DNA of 64,000 nt, from contig CAUEEP010000912.1 of assembly GCA_958450365.1 (NCBI GenBank), positions 982,501 through 1,046,500 on the forward strand. Reading direction: 5' to 3'. The notes below the pieces were generated by a model. The model saw only the letters and a list, made by a program, of their open reading frames with translations, was not told the DNA's origin and did not search any database. The stretch is from Mesorhabditis belari (Eukaryota; Nematoda; Chromadorea; Rhabditida; Rhabditidae). Position numbers and translations under genes: made by a program. Of this stretch, positions 1 through 12,581 are shown one piece after another. Each line of letters begins with the position of its first letter. The first letter of the stretch is position 1.

Positions 1-180
1 GTGAATTTGTGTGAGTTTTGCGATGTGGTGCCAAATTGGTCCTCAGAAAGTTAAGCTGATGCCAATCCGATCCCTGACAGTTTAAAGCTTGATTGGTTTA
101 AACAATTTGACCCAGTCTGATTAGTGAAAAGTTACCCAAGAGAAGTGTATCACCTCAAATGGGAGCTCTGGTCTTTTCAG

Positions 181-3100
181 GCCGCTTGCCCCAATCGATC
201 AAGGGCAAGCCTTGTACTCGTGCACTTATCGAATAAAAAATGAATCAACATTGATCGTACAATCAATTGATAACTCAGAGGACGCACAGTATCGCATCTA
301 TGGGATCTCTTTTCGCATCGCTAAATGGGTTAATGGTAAATGAGAAGTGGTCGATTGTCGAGCCAGCATTTTTGTTTGGGCAAAAGTCGTTATTCAAAGC
401 ATTTTGCTGATTTGTTTTTTTGGCAATGAGTTATCAAATCCAGATCTGATTGTGTTATTCCTAAAATTTCTTTGTCAAATTCGCCAGAATCGGCGAAAGT
501 GCTGGTGGTGCCGCTTGAAAGCTACTTCCATCAAGAGTCGGAGATGGTGATGATTAAGCAACAACAGATAGTCACGTTTCTCAAGAACCCCTACGTGGCC
601 AGGTTATTTTTGGGGATTTCAAATTTCAATTTGTCTCAGTGACTCAGACACAAAGGGTGGATCGCTTTTATTTCAAGCAATCGGCAACGAGATGACCGAT
701 GACAGCTTTTTGCGGGTAAATTTCAATTTTTTTAGTAAAAAAGAATAGTAAAAGACAAACAAAGGCCTAGATTAGTGTAAAAATTGGCTTTAGCCTGATT
801 TGAGTTGCCCTGAGGTGTTCGACATATCGGCCTATCACGGTTCCGACCCAGGCTTAATGGTAAACCGATCGTTCAACATTGGAGATATTGGAATCGGGGG
901 GTTGGTAAAAAAATGAAAGAATTAGCTGAGCATTTTGTGGTTTAGAAGTATAACAGATCAGACAAAAGTTCTTGGAAATATATTTTCGAATGTTTGCTAT
1001 CATAAAACACACTTTCAAGTCTAACTATCATGTTTTTCGGAATCAACGTAAAAAGTTATTCAAAAAATGTTTTAACAAAGTATAGAAGAACCTTATTTTC
1101 TAATTTAACGTTCATTGAATTTTTCAACATGATGTCGTTGCTTGAATCAGGAATTTGTTTGAATTAGCTGTTTGAATTAGCATTTAAAACCGATTTCATT
1201 GTCAATTTACGAAGTAAAAAGGTAAAGTCAAAGTTAAATTTTTGAAATTTACGAAAAATCAGGCCAAGTGGCTTGGCTTGACCCGGAAAATCAGGAATAG
1301 CTGACTAGGGAAAGGTACCAGGTCAAGGTGGCCTTTTAGTACGAGGGCCACGGGACTTGATAGAATCGGCTATGCTGATTCTGAATATATTAGGTTGGTA
1401 AAAAAGAAATGAGCGTCGTGTTTGTTGATTTTTATTTTATTCACAGTAAAAGATTTTTTAAATAGTTTATTCTATTGGAAAGAGCGTGTTCTTGCGCATC
1501 GTTTGATATATAATTTGTCTATTTTTACTTTGTTTTTTTACAAGAAAGAGTGTTTAGAAAATGTCGGACCAAAAATTTCGCTTGCGGGCCTGCTTGTGGT
1601 ATGAATTTAAGCAAGGCAAATCGGCTGCTGAAGCTCATCGCGCTCTATCTCAAGTGTTTGACGAAGATGCTCTATCCGAAAGTCAGTGTAAACGATGGTT
1701 CCAGCGCTTCCGAGACGGCGACGAAAGCTTGGAAGACCAAAAACACGAAAATCGACCTCAAATGATCGACAACGACGCATGGAAGGAAGCCATTGAGTCG
1801 GATCCACGCCAAACTACTCGCGACCTGGCAGAACAGCTCGGCTGCACTCATGTCACCATTGAGAACCATCTGCATGGCATTGGCAAGACAAATTGATGCG
1901 GAAAATGGGTACCGCATCAGCTATCCGACCCAAACAAGGCGACACGCATCGCAATCGCCGGAATTCTCACTCACCGCGCCAAGAACAGTGGGTTTTTCGC
2001 CTCCATTGTTACGTCGGATGAGGAGTGGATCCAATACGACAACACAGCAAGAACGCGGCAGTGGTTAGACCCCGGTGAAGCTCCAAAACCGACTCCAAAA
2101 CCGGACATCCACGGAAAAAAGGCGATGCTTTGTGTTTGGTGGAACAGTAAAGGCCTGGTGTACTTTGAGGTTCTGGATTCGGGTCAAACAGTTACGGCGA
2201 ACCTCTACCAAGACCAATTGGACCGCGTGGACCAGGCGCTGCAACGTCAAGGTGTGGATACGATATCGACAAAATTCCTCCACGACAACGCTCAGCCGCA
2301 TGTCGCAAAAATCACCCAGCAAAAAATTGAAGAAATGAGCTGGGAAGTCCTGGCTCATCCGCGATACAGCCCAGACTTGGCGCCTTCCGACTACCATCTG
2401 TTCCGATCAATGCACCACTCCTTAGCCGAGAAAAAGTTCAAGAACCGCGACGAGGTCCAAATTTGGGTGTCCAACTTCTTCGAGTCGCAGCCGGTCGAGT
2501 TCTTCAAGAAGGGCATCCATTCTCTGCGTGAACGTTGGCGACAAGTCATTGATGCAGATGGCGAATACCTTTCGGATTAATGTATTGTTTTCGATCGAGA
2601 AATAAAGAAAAACGCGATTTTTGCTTCCCGCCCCACCCTAAAACGTGGATATTTGGTCAAGAAATATATAAAGATTCAGTCCAGTTGCATTTTAGCACTT
2701 ACTTCCTTTTCTTTTACATGTATTTTCTCAAATTTAACCGCATTCATAAATATTTGTTTGTTTTTTTAATAGAAAACATTAAATTCTGAAAGAGTAATCT
2801 TAAAAAGTTGAAAATCAGACTTAAGAAGACTTGAAAAACAAGTGCCCAATTGAACACTGACTTTCCTTGGGCTTCCATTTAAAGGAAGAATGTTTAGAAG
2901 TGATTTAGGAACATAAACGCTTTGTTCTTAAATGTTATTTGTTGCTGCTGGAACATTACTCACGACCTCACGGACTGCTTATGCAAAAATTGTAAAATTC
3001 AATACGCGGAATGGAGTTAAATTGAATTTCACAAAATAGTGGAATTCAATTCAAATTTTCTAATGATTCTCTCAAAAAAAGCAAAAGACATATACGAGCG

Positions 3101-6100
3101 AACTCGAACCCGGGCAATAAAAACTTCGAAGCGTTCTGGAGGCAAGCACACTATCCGCTGCGCCACCAGCCCTCTTATTAAGGAAGAAAAAAAGCTTATA
3201 AGGACTGCGAAAATCGGCCTAAACTTTAATGTCAGATATCTACAGAGCTCTTTGGAAAAAGTAAAAGCATATTCAGAATCAGCATACCCGATTCTATTGG
3301 GTTGGTGCATTGAAAACTGCAGGCCATTTAGCGGGACTCGCAGATGAAAAAACAACACCATAGAACCAACTGAAAGGGCGGTTTGTTTACTTCAACATTC
3401 CCTCTAATTATTGCGAAAAAATCATGCTTCCAGCTTTTTATTTTTTGGTATTTTTCTTCACTTCTTCTATTGCACTCGACAATCTGCCACCGGGACATAT
3501 TCGTCATGTCATGCTTCATGAGTTCCTAAAAGAGCCCAGTGCAGGCTTGGTAGCTGCTAATATTAAAAAGATATATGGGGAGAACTCACCTTCCGAAAGA
3601 ACGTTTCGAGTATGGTTCGGCAAGTTTGGATCTGGGGACAAATCAACAAAATCTTTTCTTCCTCGAATTTTGACGAGATGAGAAATGGGTTTTATCTGTG
3701 AATTTTCGGAGGAAGCGGGAATGGGTGGAGCCAAAACAGGAAACTCGAAAGTGACCCCAAGCCCGATTTGCACCAGAAGAAGTTTATGCTCTGCGTTTTT
3801 GGGATATGGAGGGGATGATGTACTGGGAGCTGCTGGATAGCAAAAAGACCCTTAATGCAATCAAATACAGTGAACAGTTGGGGAAGGTGAATGAATCCCT
3901 GAAGAAGAATAGGCCCTCCAAGTCAACGATCGTTCTCTTCCACGACAACGCGCGCCCTCATGTTGCAAAACTGACTCGCTCTAAAGTAAACAGCCTTGGT
4001 TGGGAACTTTTGGCGCATCCCGCATACAGTCCGGACCTCGCCCCTTCTGATTACTATTTATTTTGGACCATGAGTAATGAGCTTGCGGGAGAACACTTCG
4101 ATTCGGAAGAAGGAGTCAAAAATTGGCTCCAAGAGTTTTTCGATTCAAAACCAAAATCCCACTACGAAAGAGGAATCCACAAATTGCCTGTAAAATGGGC
4201 AGAAGTCGTCAATAATAATGGAAATTATTTGGAATGAATTGATGGCTTTATGTTGAATAAATTTTAGTTCAAAGTCCGAAGTTTTCAATGCACCAACCCA
4301 ATATAAGCCCCCTTGGGTCTCTTATTAAAAGGCCACCTTGTCCTGGCGTCTTTCCCTAAACAGCTCATTGTCCCTAACGTTTTCTTTCGAGTTCGACCAG
4401 TTTAGTCTCTACTTTTTCTCAAGCGCATCGGTGACGACGATTATCGGAAAAGCCAACTGCGACTTTGCAATCAAATACCTCCACAAAATGGAGTGTTCGT
4501 TTATGCAATTTTTTCTATCACTAGTCTAGCTTATTTTTAAGTCAACTCCAACGAAAACATAATGAATTATTTGGATTACCCAACATTGATCACCTCTGCC
4601 TATTATCCGTGGCCATTAGATGATCCAACAGTAATCGAGGGATGTCAAATTTTCACTCCAAAGTTCTCCGACCAAGTGGTAAAGGATCTTAAAATTGAGA
4701 AAAACCTTTAACCTTAAATACCTTTAACTTTTTGTCAAACCCAAGCCATGATTTTAACTGATGCTATTATTACCAGACAAAGTCGGAGCGCCGGGTTTTT
4801 GTCGATGTGCTTCTCCTGGAAAACGGTGTACTCACGTTGAGTACAGGTCGTGACACAACTCTTCTTCAAACCTGCGGTGTTTTCATTTCCTTTAAGGAAT
4901 ACCTAAGGTAGAGAAACGGGTTCTTTTTCACTTTTTTTAAAGTTAACTTTTCAACATTTTCAATGAGCTCCGAACGACATGTTTTTTTTATTTTTAGCTT
5001 CACGGATCTCCCAAACGGTACTATCGAATTCGATGCTGAATGTTTGGAGGTTTGCCAAAGTTTGCACTTCAATAAGTTTCATGATGAAATAATTACATCA
5101 AAAGGGTGATTTAGAAAATTTCAGTTAAGCTTTTGCCCAAATCAAGACCAGAAACTATTTGGTTTTATGGCGATTCTCGGAAAAGCGGCACAGAATCCAC
5201 AAAAAATCAAATGCTCTCAAATATTTACGTTGACCGACGAAGAACCGCAGGCCGTTTTTCATCTAGCATCAGTTCGCACACTAGAAAGTAAACTGAAATT
5301 CGACATAAAATAAATTAAATGACTTCATTAGACATTAAAGGGGATGCAACAATCGCGACCGATTCTAAGTGAAATTTTTTTCCAGATAATGCTTTAAACG
5401 AGTAAGAAACAAAGAAACAACTAGCTAACACCAAAACAAATTGGCTGGTATTTGATTTTCTTGTTGACGCTTCGAATTCCTATTGTTGTTCATAGCAAAC
5501 GCCTGAACTAAAAATAAAATCAATATACAAAAATAAAAATGAAGAGAACATAAAAAGGAAGAGAACATGAAAACAAAATAACATTTAAAAGGATAACGAC
5601 AATCTATTCAATATCACTTTCCGCATCATAAAATCCATGAGATTGGGAACTTCAAAGTTGGTACACTTTTTCCATAAAACATATTTAATACACCAATTGA
5701 ATCAGACTTCTCTAAGTAAAAGTTATAGACTATCTAATTTAAGACATGCTTAAGCAAATTTGGGTAACTTTTGAAACGAATTTGAGTGGAAATTCAGGTT
5801 TTTTGAAAATTCTACAGGGTGCGCCATAATTGTCACAAAAAGATAAAGATAAAGTTTGATTTTAAGGCCGACAAGAGCAAAAACGACAAATTTTTAACTA
5901 AATAACGTTTATTGTACATTAACAATTATAAATGTATTATCAAATTTGAATCGGTTACCATTAGCATTTGAGCAGGCCCGCAGGCGTTTCAAAAAGGCGT
6001 CAACGGTGAAAACCAAATAGGCTGGATCGAGCTCTTCCCACGCGTTCAACAGTGATTTCTTCAAGCTTTGGCTGTTTTTGTGGAGCTTTGAACAAGAACT

Positions 6101-9100
6101 TTGTTTGGCTTTTAGAAAGTTTGGCTTTGGCTTCTAGAACCGACGACACTTAAAAAAAATCCATTGGGTTGAGGTCTGGAGAGCTAGGTGAGGGTGACTC
6201 AGCAAAAGTGAGGGTGACTATTTGCTGAGGGTGACTCAGCAAAAGAAATGAAATCCGGGAAGTTGTTTTGGTAGAACTCTTGAACTTCCTTGAATTTGTG
6301 GGCCGGTGCTGATAAGTCTGATCTTGTTGATAAGTCCAAATGCGATTTCCAAAATGTTTCCAGAGCAAGAGTTCGTCCTTGAGAAGGGCCAAGTAGTTAT
6401 CGGCATCTTTGATAGAGATCGCCATCTTCTTTGCCATTTGCCTTGCCAACTGGTTTGGCTTCTTTCGAACTCGATCCCTCACTCGCTTGATGTTTGTCGA
6501 GTGTTCATCATTTTTGCCTCCTCAACTTCTTGCCCCCTAGAAACCTATAAAATCGAAGCTTTTCTAAATCTATCAAAAGCCTGTTTTAGAGAATAAATGG
6601 GCCTTTTTAATGGTCAAAACCGTGAATTAATTGGCGCACTAGTTATTTCTATAAAGTGCTACGAATAAGTGTACCAACTTTCAAATTGCCAATCTAATAA
6701 ACTTTCTGCCAATGATTATATCTATTTCTTCATCATCTGAAGCATCAACATCTCTTTGTGGAAAGCCAGAACTTCTTGCCTGTTTGTGCCAATGTCTTCA
6801 GCACCAGATCTCTTTTCCATTCCTTGCTCGCCGGTCCCATTTTGGCTTTGTTTGTAAAGCCCCCTTTGGATTTTGAAAAACATCTGTGTCGTAGCCGATT
6901 ATGAATGAAAGGTTAGGTTAAAAATTGCCGGTGCTACAATTTTCATTCAAAATCGGTGGGACCCCGTATTATGAATGGGGCTTCAAAGTTTTCTCTTGAA
7001 AAAACAGTTTTTTTCCTCTAATTTTTTTTTCTTTTTATTTAATCTTCCTAATTTAAAAAATTTAACATAGTTATCAATGATTCTGCGTTGAATGATACTA
7101 AATACTTGATGGCTGGACGCTCGTAGACCCACTCATTCATAATCGGCTACGACATATATACCGTTTCAACGGTATATAGATGTTTTCATCCCTCATCTCA
7201 ACTCGTCTATTATCATTGAATGCAATAGTTGCCAAAATCGTTCGATAAGTAAAACCCGGCTTTGGGAAAAATTTTCTCTTTGGACGATAGCGAATGCAAA
7301 CTGAATAAAAACTTTCTAATGATGAAGAGTGCTCTTCCGCCACGTTTGAATTGGTTAAGACCTGTTATAGATCTTCAGTCGATTTGTTTTTGGTGCTAGC
7401 AATATGTTTCTTAATCATTTAAAACACTATGATTATCTGGAAAAAACTTTTCACTTAGAATCGGCCGCGATTGTCACATCCGTTTTAACTTTCAGTGACA
7501 AATTCTCCGATTTGTGTTCAAAGTGATTGTCTTTCCTCCGATTGCCGAATCGTTGCTGACTTGGCGCTTCTGTGTCCGGCGGATATTCTGGAAAGCCACT
7601 ACGAAACAAACTCAAAAAAAGGTCTTTCCAGGAGGAATGCCTAGCCGAAGCAACAATACCGATCAGTGGCCTCTATCCGCGAATCGACGAATGGACATTG
7701 ACGTTTGTGCCAACACGAGAATAATGCTGACGTTCTTTTAGTCCCTCAAACGACAAACATTATATTCTTTGCAACGGTCGAGTGCTTGTTGATGAGCTCA
7801 TCTATCTCAGCATCCCAATCGACAACGTATATTACGCTTTTGCTGCTTATTCATTTCATCGTTTTTCAACTAAGGATCTCTACGGTTAGTCAATCAGCCA
7901 AGGGGTACATGCAAAATTACAATGACACCTCCAGGCCTTTTTTGCCACTACATTTTTATCTTAAATTATTGTATTAAAATAGATTTTAGCCGCTTTGGTG
8001 TCATTTTAATGTAAAGTGGTCTTTAAATCCTTGTTCTTTAATCCCCGTAGTCCTGGATCACCTTGTAAAAACCAAAATTCGTATAATTTAGGCGAAAGGT
8101 ACCGTTTGATAGAGGTTTTCGTTATATAGAGTATAAACAAAGGTTTTTCTTGTCATTTTGTGTGATAGCCAAGCAGATCAAAAAAATTGTCGTTATGTAG
8201 AGGGTGACGTTATAGAGATAGAAGATAGAGGTTTGACTGTGTATTAAACATCATTGAACTCGATCGAGGGGTGGCGCCCATCAGACGAAATACGGTATTC
8301 ATTTGCTAGGATTCAGCTTCATACCTGAATATCTAATTTTTGGCCGTACCTCTTCCTGACTATATTTTAATCTTTTTAGAAAATTCCCTTCTACTGCCTG
8401 TCAATTTTAATCCACTACAACCTGTCACTTCGATTCTCTTTCGATTTGAAGCAACAGACAGTCCGAAATGGCTGACATTGGTCAACACAGTCGATCAGTC
8501 ATTTCTTTCGTTGAAGCAATTTCGATGGGTTTTCTTTTTTACGGAAAAATCACATTAATCTATGATTTTAGGATCGCGCCAATAAATCTTGTGAATATCA
8601 AGTGATTCTCGGCCCACCGGATGGCTATCAAAAGCACTCTGAGCGCAATTTCACAGTCTTTCGGTGAGTGTTGTCGGCATTTATGGTTGAATATGTATTA
8701 AAATCTAACATATAAGTCGTTAATAAATAAATTCCAGCAAACTAATCCACTATTTTAGTGACACTGTGCCTTTTGTCGAGCAATGGCTCTTCTCTGATGT
8801 CTACAGCATGCACATGCCAGCCGGTTGTGCGCCGAGTTTAGCGATTGAAGTTTTTGCACAAAGTGCGCGGTGATTTAGATTCGATTTTAGATCGATAGAT
8901 GTTCTTTAATATACCTAGCTGCTGTTTAAAAAATGGCATGTCAATTTTTCGACTGAATATCTTTAAAATTGACCAGTATTTAGAGAATTTGATGCATCGA
9001 CATTTGACCTTTTAAGATCACCAAAATCATAGACAAAAGTATACATGCGAAACAAGGTACTTTTTTGTAGACGATGTTGGCGAGAGAAACTCCATTGTGC

Positions 9101-12100
9101 CGCTTCAACAACCAAACATAACACAAGAGATCTGTGAAGGAAGTGCTACTTTTATGTCATCTGGCTATGGGAATCCCCATCGTCTCCCCCTCATATTCGA
9201 CTCCACTTTTGCTTTTCAAATCACTTGTGGTATGTTTTCTCTGACATACTTTAACTTGTGGATTCGTTTTTAAGAAATTCCAGTCAAACTTTTTCCGAGA
9301 ACTTCCTTTCCAACCTAATATTACTGAAGCACAAAATTAAAATTAATACTGCGAACCAAACGTACAAAGAGTACTCGTCTATTATTAGGTTGTTCGGATA
9401 TAAACGAGCGTTTTAGTAGTCGACAAAATTTACCTTAAAAACAGAAAAAACACAGTTTAATCCAAAATATATTCACCATTATTATTGATTGCTTCTTGCT
9501 ATCGTTTGCGCAAAGAATTGATGCCGCTCTTGAAAGACTCAGCCGGCTGTCACTCGAAAAACTTGGCGACCCAATTTTGGACATCTTCACGGTTTTTGAA
9601 TTTCTCATTGGCCAAAAAGTCTTGAATCGACCGGAATCAATGGTAATCTGAAGGAGCCAAATCGGGAGCATACGGCGGATATGGTAAAACCTCCCATCCT
9701 CCATAGATTCTCCAGTTTTTGCTGAGTCATCTTTGCAAGGTGAGGTCTAGCGTTGTCATGGATGAACTTTATCTTTGATGTGTCTACTCCTTGACAAATG
9801 AGAACTTCATTGACCCGATCAAGTTGCTGTTTGTAGAGGTCGGATGTGACTGTTTGACCGGGTTGTAGAAGCTCGAAATACACAAGGGCCTTGTTATTCC
9901 ACCATACTGAGAGCATGACCTTTTTCCCATGAATGTCCGGTTTCACGGTCGGATTTGACCGCTCTCCTAGTCCTAGTCATTTCCGTTTACGAATAGTATT
10001 ATCGAAATGGATCCACTTCTCATCTTCAGTAACGAGAGAATCAAAAAAGCCATGATATTTAGCGTGGCGGATAAGGATTCCGGCAATAGCGACCCGTGAA
10101 GCCTTGTTTGCACTGCTTAACTCGTGAGGAAGCCATTTCCCGCATCTGATCGTCTTTCCAATGTGGAGATGCTCATCAATAGTAGAATAGGAACCTAGAA
10201 ACTGTTGAGCAAGTTCACGCGTCGTTTGACATGAATCCGATTCGATCGCAGCCCTCAAAATATCGTTGTCTACCGCTTGAGGTAGACAACAATATTCTTG
10301 ACGAGAGTGTTCATCATCCTCGAGACTTTCATCACCATTCCGAAAGCGTTAAAACCAGGTTCGGCATCGGCTTTCGGAAAATACATCATTCCCAAATGCT
10401 TTGACCAAATCTCGATGGAATTCCGCGGCTGTTTTGCCCAGTTTGAAATCGTAAAGTAGGCAGACGCGAACTTGATGTTCGAAGTCGGTCATCCAAAGCA
10501 AGAAAAAAAGATCTTAAAAATAACAAATTATCCGTTTAAAAAGTTTCCAAATATGCGCATAGTTTTTCCAAATATTGGGTTGGGGAGAATGAGTCGGCGC
10601 CAAACTTTAAAGGGACTTTTTGCACACATAAAGCCTTCTTTAAACATACGTTTGGTTTCATCAAAAGGATCCACTATTTCTCTACAAAATCACTTTTGAG
10701 AGAATCCACAAAGCTTTTTTTCGTGGAGTTTATGAACTTCCAAACGCAGCTGGTTAAAATGGCAAAGAGTCCGACTCATCATTTGAACAGTTTCTTTCAC
10801 ATAAACCTTCTTTGGTGTTTATATAAAAAGATAGAGCATATTCAATTACTTAAGTTGCCAAATTTGCAGGAAGATCCCACCAATGGTTTTTTCTAGATGA
10901 CAGTTTGTAGTTTTTGTGAAAAAATGGCTTTTTCTTGAGCGGAGGCGCTGTTTGAATTTTCTTTTAAATGTCATTTTGTAGAGAATTAGTTAACCATTCT
11001 ACTGATATCAAACGCATATTATTTGACGAAGTCGAATAGAAGTTTCAGACATTTTTTTGATTTTCGGCGCCGACTCATTCTCCCCAACCCAATAGTTTTA
11101 ATTTTGTCCTTCAGTAATATTAGGTTGGAAAGAGAAAGTTCTCGGAAAAAGTCTGACTGGAATTTCTTAAAAACGAATTCACCAATTCAAGAACATTTTG
11201 TTCTATTATTTACAAGGTGACTTCAGGAAATTACTCGTAAAAAATGAGTGCAGTTATCCCATAAAATTTTAGAGATTTTTGAAATGTTTATTTTCCAGCT
11301 TAAATTCAGCTCACTTTTTGCACCAGAAAAACGATTCCTTATGAGGTAAAGCTAGCATAAATGAGCAATACGCTCTATAATCTCTATTTTTGGCCAAAAA
11401 ATTTTACAGAGAAGCTATATTTCAAAAAAATAAGTTTTTCGTGTCATCTTCTTGGCACTGAGTGTTTGCTAAAATCGGTCATTCTAAAAAGTTAAATCAT
11501 TAGATAAAATTTGCCATAATCACAAATTTTCCCTATTTTAAGTACTTGATTTTAAGTTTTGAATGGGACCCATTGACTATTCATTAACCCATTAAAAACT
11601 TCTCTAAAGGCTGGTCACTCAAAAAGTGACCAAGTCACTTCAGCTGAAGCTGAAGAAATCTCTTATTTTTTACCTAAAGCCAACTCTGATTTTTTTGTCA
11701 AAAACTTGTTGAAATATAGTCAAGTTTATGAAAAGTTCTGGAAAAAATTCATGGCTTGGTTTTTGAGAAATCACCGTGCAAACTTTTTTCTACTAACTTT
11801 CATGCCAACCTAATACAGAAGAGTTTTCTTGTGCAGATGCTAACTTCTGCTAGCTGCTAAGCTAACTGAAATTTTCGTTCTGTTCTTTGTTTTGTTCTTA
11901 GCTAGAGTTGAACATAATACACGAAGATATAACATTGCATTGCTAGTTTTTTTGTTTAAAAGGTAAAACGGAAAGCTGTTCTGGGTGACGAGATATAGGC
12001 GGAAAAAGTCAGTGAAGGAGCTACAGGGGGTTCTTCTATTACAGGTATTATAGTACTTAAGTTGCGGATTTTTGCGGATTACTTTTGATTGGAAACATTC

Positions 12101-12429
12101 AATGATTTTACTTTCCAGACTCTTTTCCAATTGATGTCAATGTTTCGGTGATTTCTTACGTCAAACATTCAACACTTTCGTTTTTGAATTCGTCGCACGA
12201 GTGGACACGAGAGTGAGTTTTCACTCTGAAAGCAACTGGCTTTTCTTTTTTCAGACTCGATAATCAATTTCTTGAATTTTCTGAACACAATTTACACGGA
12301 ATATCGGTAAAGTCTAATAGTCAATGAGTCTAATAGTCAGCTTTTCAGGGTTATTGTCCAAAAAGCCGAACGAATTCCGAATACGATGGATGCTTTTTAA
12401 AAGTAAATATTAAGAAAGCAAAATTCTGA
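181..12429 (+). CDS. CUB-like secreted/membrane protein, multi-exon, 5' end outside window
   Basis: Hand-built exons with matching splice phases: 181-335, 488-602, 640-715, 794-900, then 4364-about 4490, 4542-4678, 4777-4876, 4998-5049, about 5146-5290 (these middle joins are uncertain), 7632-7702, 7742-7884, 8380-8528, 8572-8663, 8759-8862, 9071-9229, 12119-12212, 12255-12306, 12349-12429 (stop TGA 12427-12429). The first exon opens with an acceptor (TTTTCAG), so upstream exons exist. Segments such as ICEGSATFMSSGYGNP, ITSAYYPWP and QTCG followed by LSNSMLNVW resemble CUB-type modules; paired Cys occur throughout. Nematode CUB-like proteins are mostly extracellular, so secretion is inferred; no signal peptide is in view. 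Exact domain count is unknown. Introns 901-4363, 5291-7631 and 9230-12118 are swollen by transposons. The existence of a gene is well supported by phase agreement; the CUB assignment is moderate. Confidence 0.6.
1390..2640 (+). mobile_element. mariner element 1, nearly full length
   Basis: The left end starts at a TA with TTAGGTTGGTAAAAAAG; the right end is a poorer inverted match ending near CCCCACCCTAA. It contains one transposase frame (1561-2580). It sits in an intron of the CUB-like gene, in the same orientation, and is closely related to the element at 29097-30361. Confidence 0.85.
1561..2580 (+). pseudogene. mariner transposase with one in-frame stop
   Basis: A single reading frame of 339 codons runs from ATG 1561 to TAA 2578-2580, broken only by TGA at 1894-1896 (codon 112), probably an Arg CGA changed by a CpG transition. 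The N-terminal half carries the paired helix-turn-helix region (CKRWFQRFRDGDESLED; RQTTRDLAEQLG). The mariner D,D34D catalytic triad is present: Asp at codon 153 (VTSDEEW), codon 242 (FLHDNAQPH) and codon 277 (LAPSDYHLF), the last two separated by 34 residues. The protein would cut and paste the element at TA sites. The single lesion means a young copy. Confidence 0.9.
3105..3176 (-). repeat. tRNA-like module (decayed tRNA or SINE head)
   Basis: On the minus strand an A-box-like TGGCGCAGCGG is followed about 50 bases on by a B-box-like GGGTTCGAGT. No clean acceptor or anticodon stem can be drawn, so this is a remnant or SINE head, not a working tRNA. It lies between two mariners in the same intron. 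Confidence 0.45.
3295..4303 (+). mobile_element. mariner element 2, internally deleted, different lineage
   Basis: Inverted ends start TTGGGTTGGTGCATTGAAAA on the left and have the exact complement on the right, each next to TA. An N-terminal fragment (about 3477-3630, PPGHIRHVMLHEFLK) is joined to a late catalytic part: DEKWVL near 3680, then 3806-4237 with FHDNARPH and LAPSDYYLF. Most of the middle is missing and the frame shifts several times, so it is dead. Its sequence differs clearly from elements 1 and 6, so two mariner lineages invaded the same intron. Confidence 0.85.
5815..6600 (-). mobile_element. Tc1/mariner-type remnant with TACAGGGTG end
   Basis: One terminus reads TACAGGGTGCGCCATAATTG at 5815. 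On the minus strand a broken transposase can be followed: VRKKPNQLARQMAKKMAIS (helix-turn-helix part), DELLLWKHFGN, then SSPDLNPMDFF and a C-terminal end at about 5950-6060 (ERL-type VDAFLKRLRACSNANGN). Several frameshifts and stops make it inactive. The same family is present at 12582, 15400-15797, 36081 and probably 58166. Confidence 0.7.
6887..7154. mobile_element. MITE with TGTCGTAGCCGATTATGAA ends
   Basis: About 268 bp bounded by inverted ends (TGTCGTAGCCGATTATGAA and its complement at 7136-7154) with no coding capacity. A second, rearranged copy is at 21942-22410, including the shared inner segment around GATTCTGCGTTGAATGATAC. Confidence 0.75.
8085..8245. mobile_element. pogo/Tigger-like terminal fragment
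   Basis: The stretch has GGTTTTCGTTATATAGAG, GTCGTTATGTAGAGGGTGAC and ATAGAGGTTTGACTGTGTA, resembling sub-terminal repeats and the CAGT-type end of pogo-like elements. No transposase is left. The call rests on motif likeness only. Confidence 0.35.
9384..10500 (-). mobile_element. mariner element 3, degenerate, minus strand
   Basis: The left boundary reads TTAGGTTGTTCGGATATAAA. On the minus strand the transposase begins at ATG 10492 (MTDFEHQVRVCLLYDFK) and runs to about 9440, with helix-turn-helix remains and catalytic motifs VTEDEKW and FIHDNARPH. There are frame breaks near 10290, 9976 and 9690, and the third Asp region is scrambled. The right inverted end is not recognisable. It is inactive. 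Confidence 0.8.
10575..11092. mobile_element. 518-bp MITE with perfect 27-bp inverted ends
   Basis: Both ends carry the same 27 bp in inverted orientation, starting TTGGGTTGGGGAGAATGAG, flanked by TA. It has no transposase. The ends look mariner/Tc1-like, so it was probably moved by a mariner transposase. Partial relatives of its end are at 31013-31032. Confidence 0.85.
11127..11815. mobile_element. possible mariner-derived non-coding element
   Basis: The left end TTAGGTTGGAAAGAGAAAG and the right end complementing TTAGGTTGGCATGAAAG are imperfect inverted repeats about 690 bp apart. The interior has no transposase motif. The left end overlaps the inverted arm described at 9259-11180. Confidence 0.45.
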
Positions 12430-12581
12430 ACTTATAATTGGTCTTATGTTTACCTTGTTAAACACTAAATTTGTTCGCAAAAGTAAAAATAAAATTCATT
12501 TTGTGGGTTGTGTGATATTAAGTTCTAGACTTGTCAAAAGTTCAATCTTATGACAAAAGTTCATTTTTCCATTCATTGCAT

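Larger units (their letters stand above)
9259..11180. repeat. inverted-repeat pair enclosing a mariner and a MITE
   Basis: A segment of about 85 bp at 9259-9345 (AAGAAATTCCAGTCAAAC ... CCAACCTAATATTACTG) returns inverted at 11096-11180. Between them lie mariner element 3 (9384-10500) and a MITE (10575-11092). The arms contain mariner-like ends (TTAGGTTGGAAAGAGAAAG), so they are probably relics of an older element split by later insertions. Confidence 0.7.

Noticed and set aside
7742..7884. Galectin-type carbohydrate-binding domain in the CUB-like gene
   Set aside because: The ILCNG...IPIDNV pattern looks galectin-like at first, but the conserved sugar-binding His/Arg/Trp pattern is not visible.
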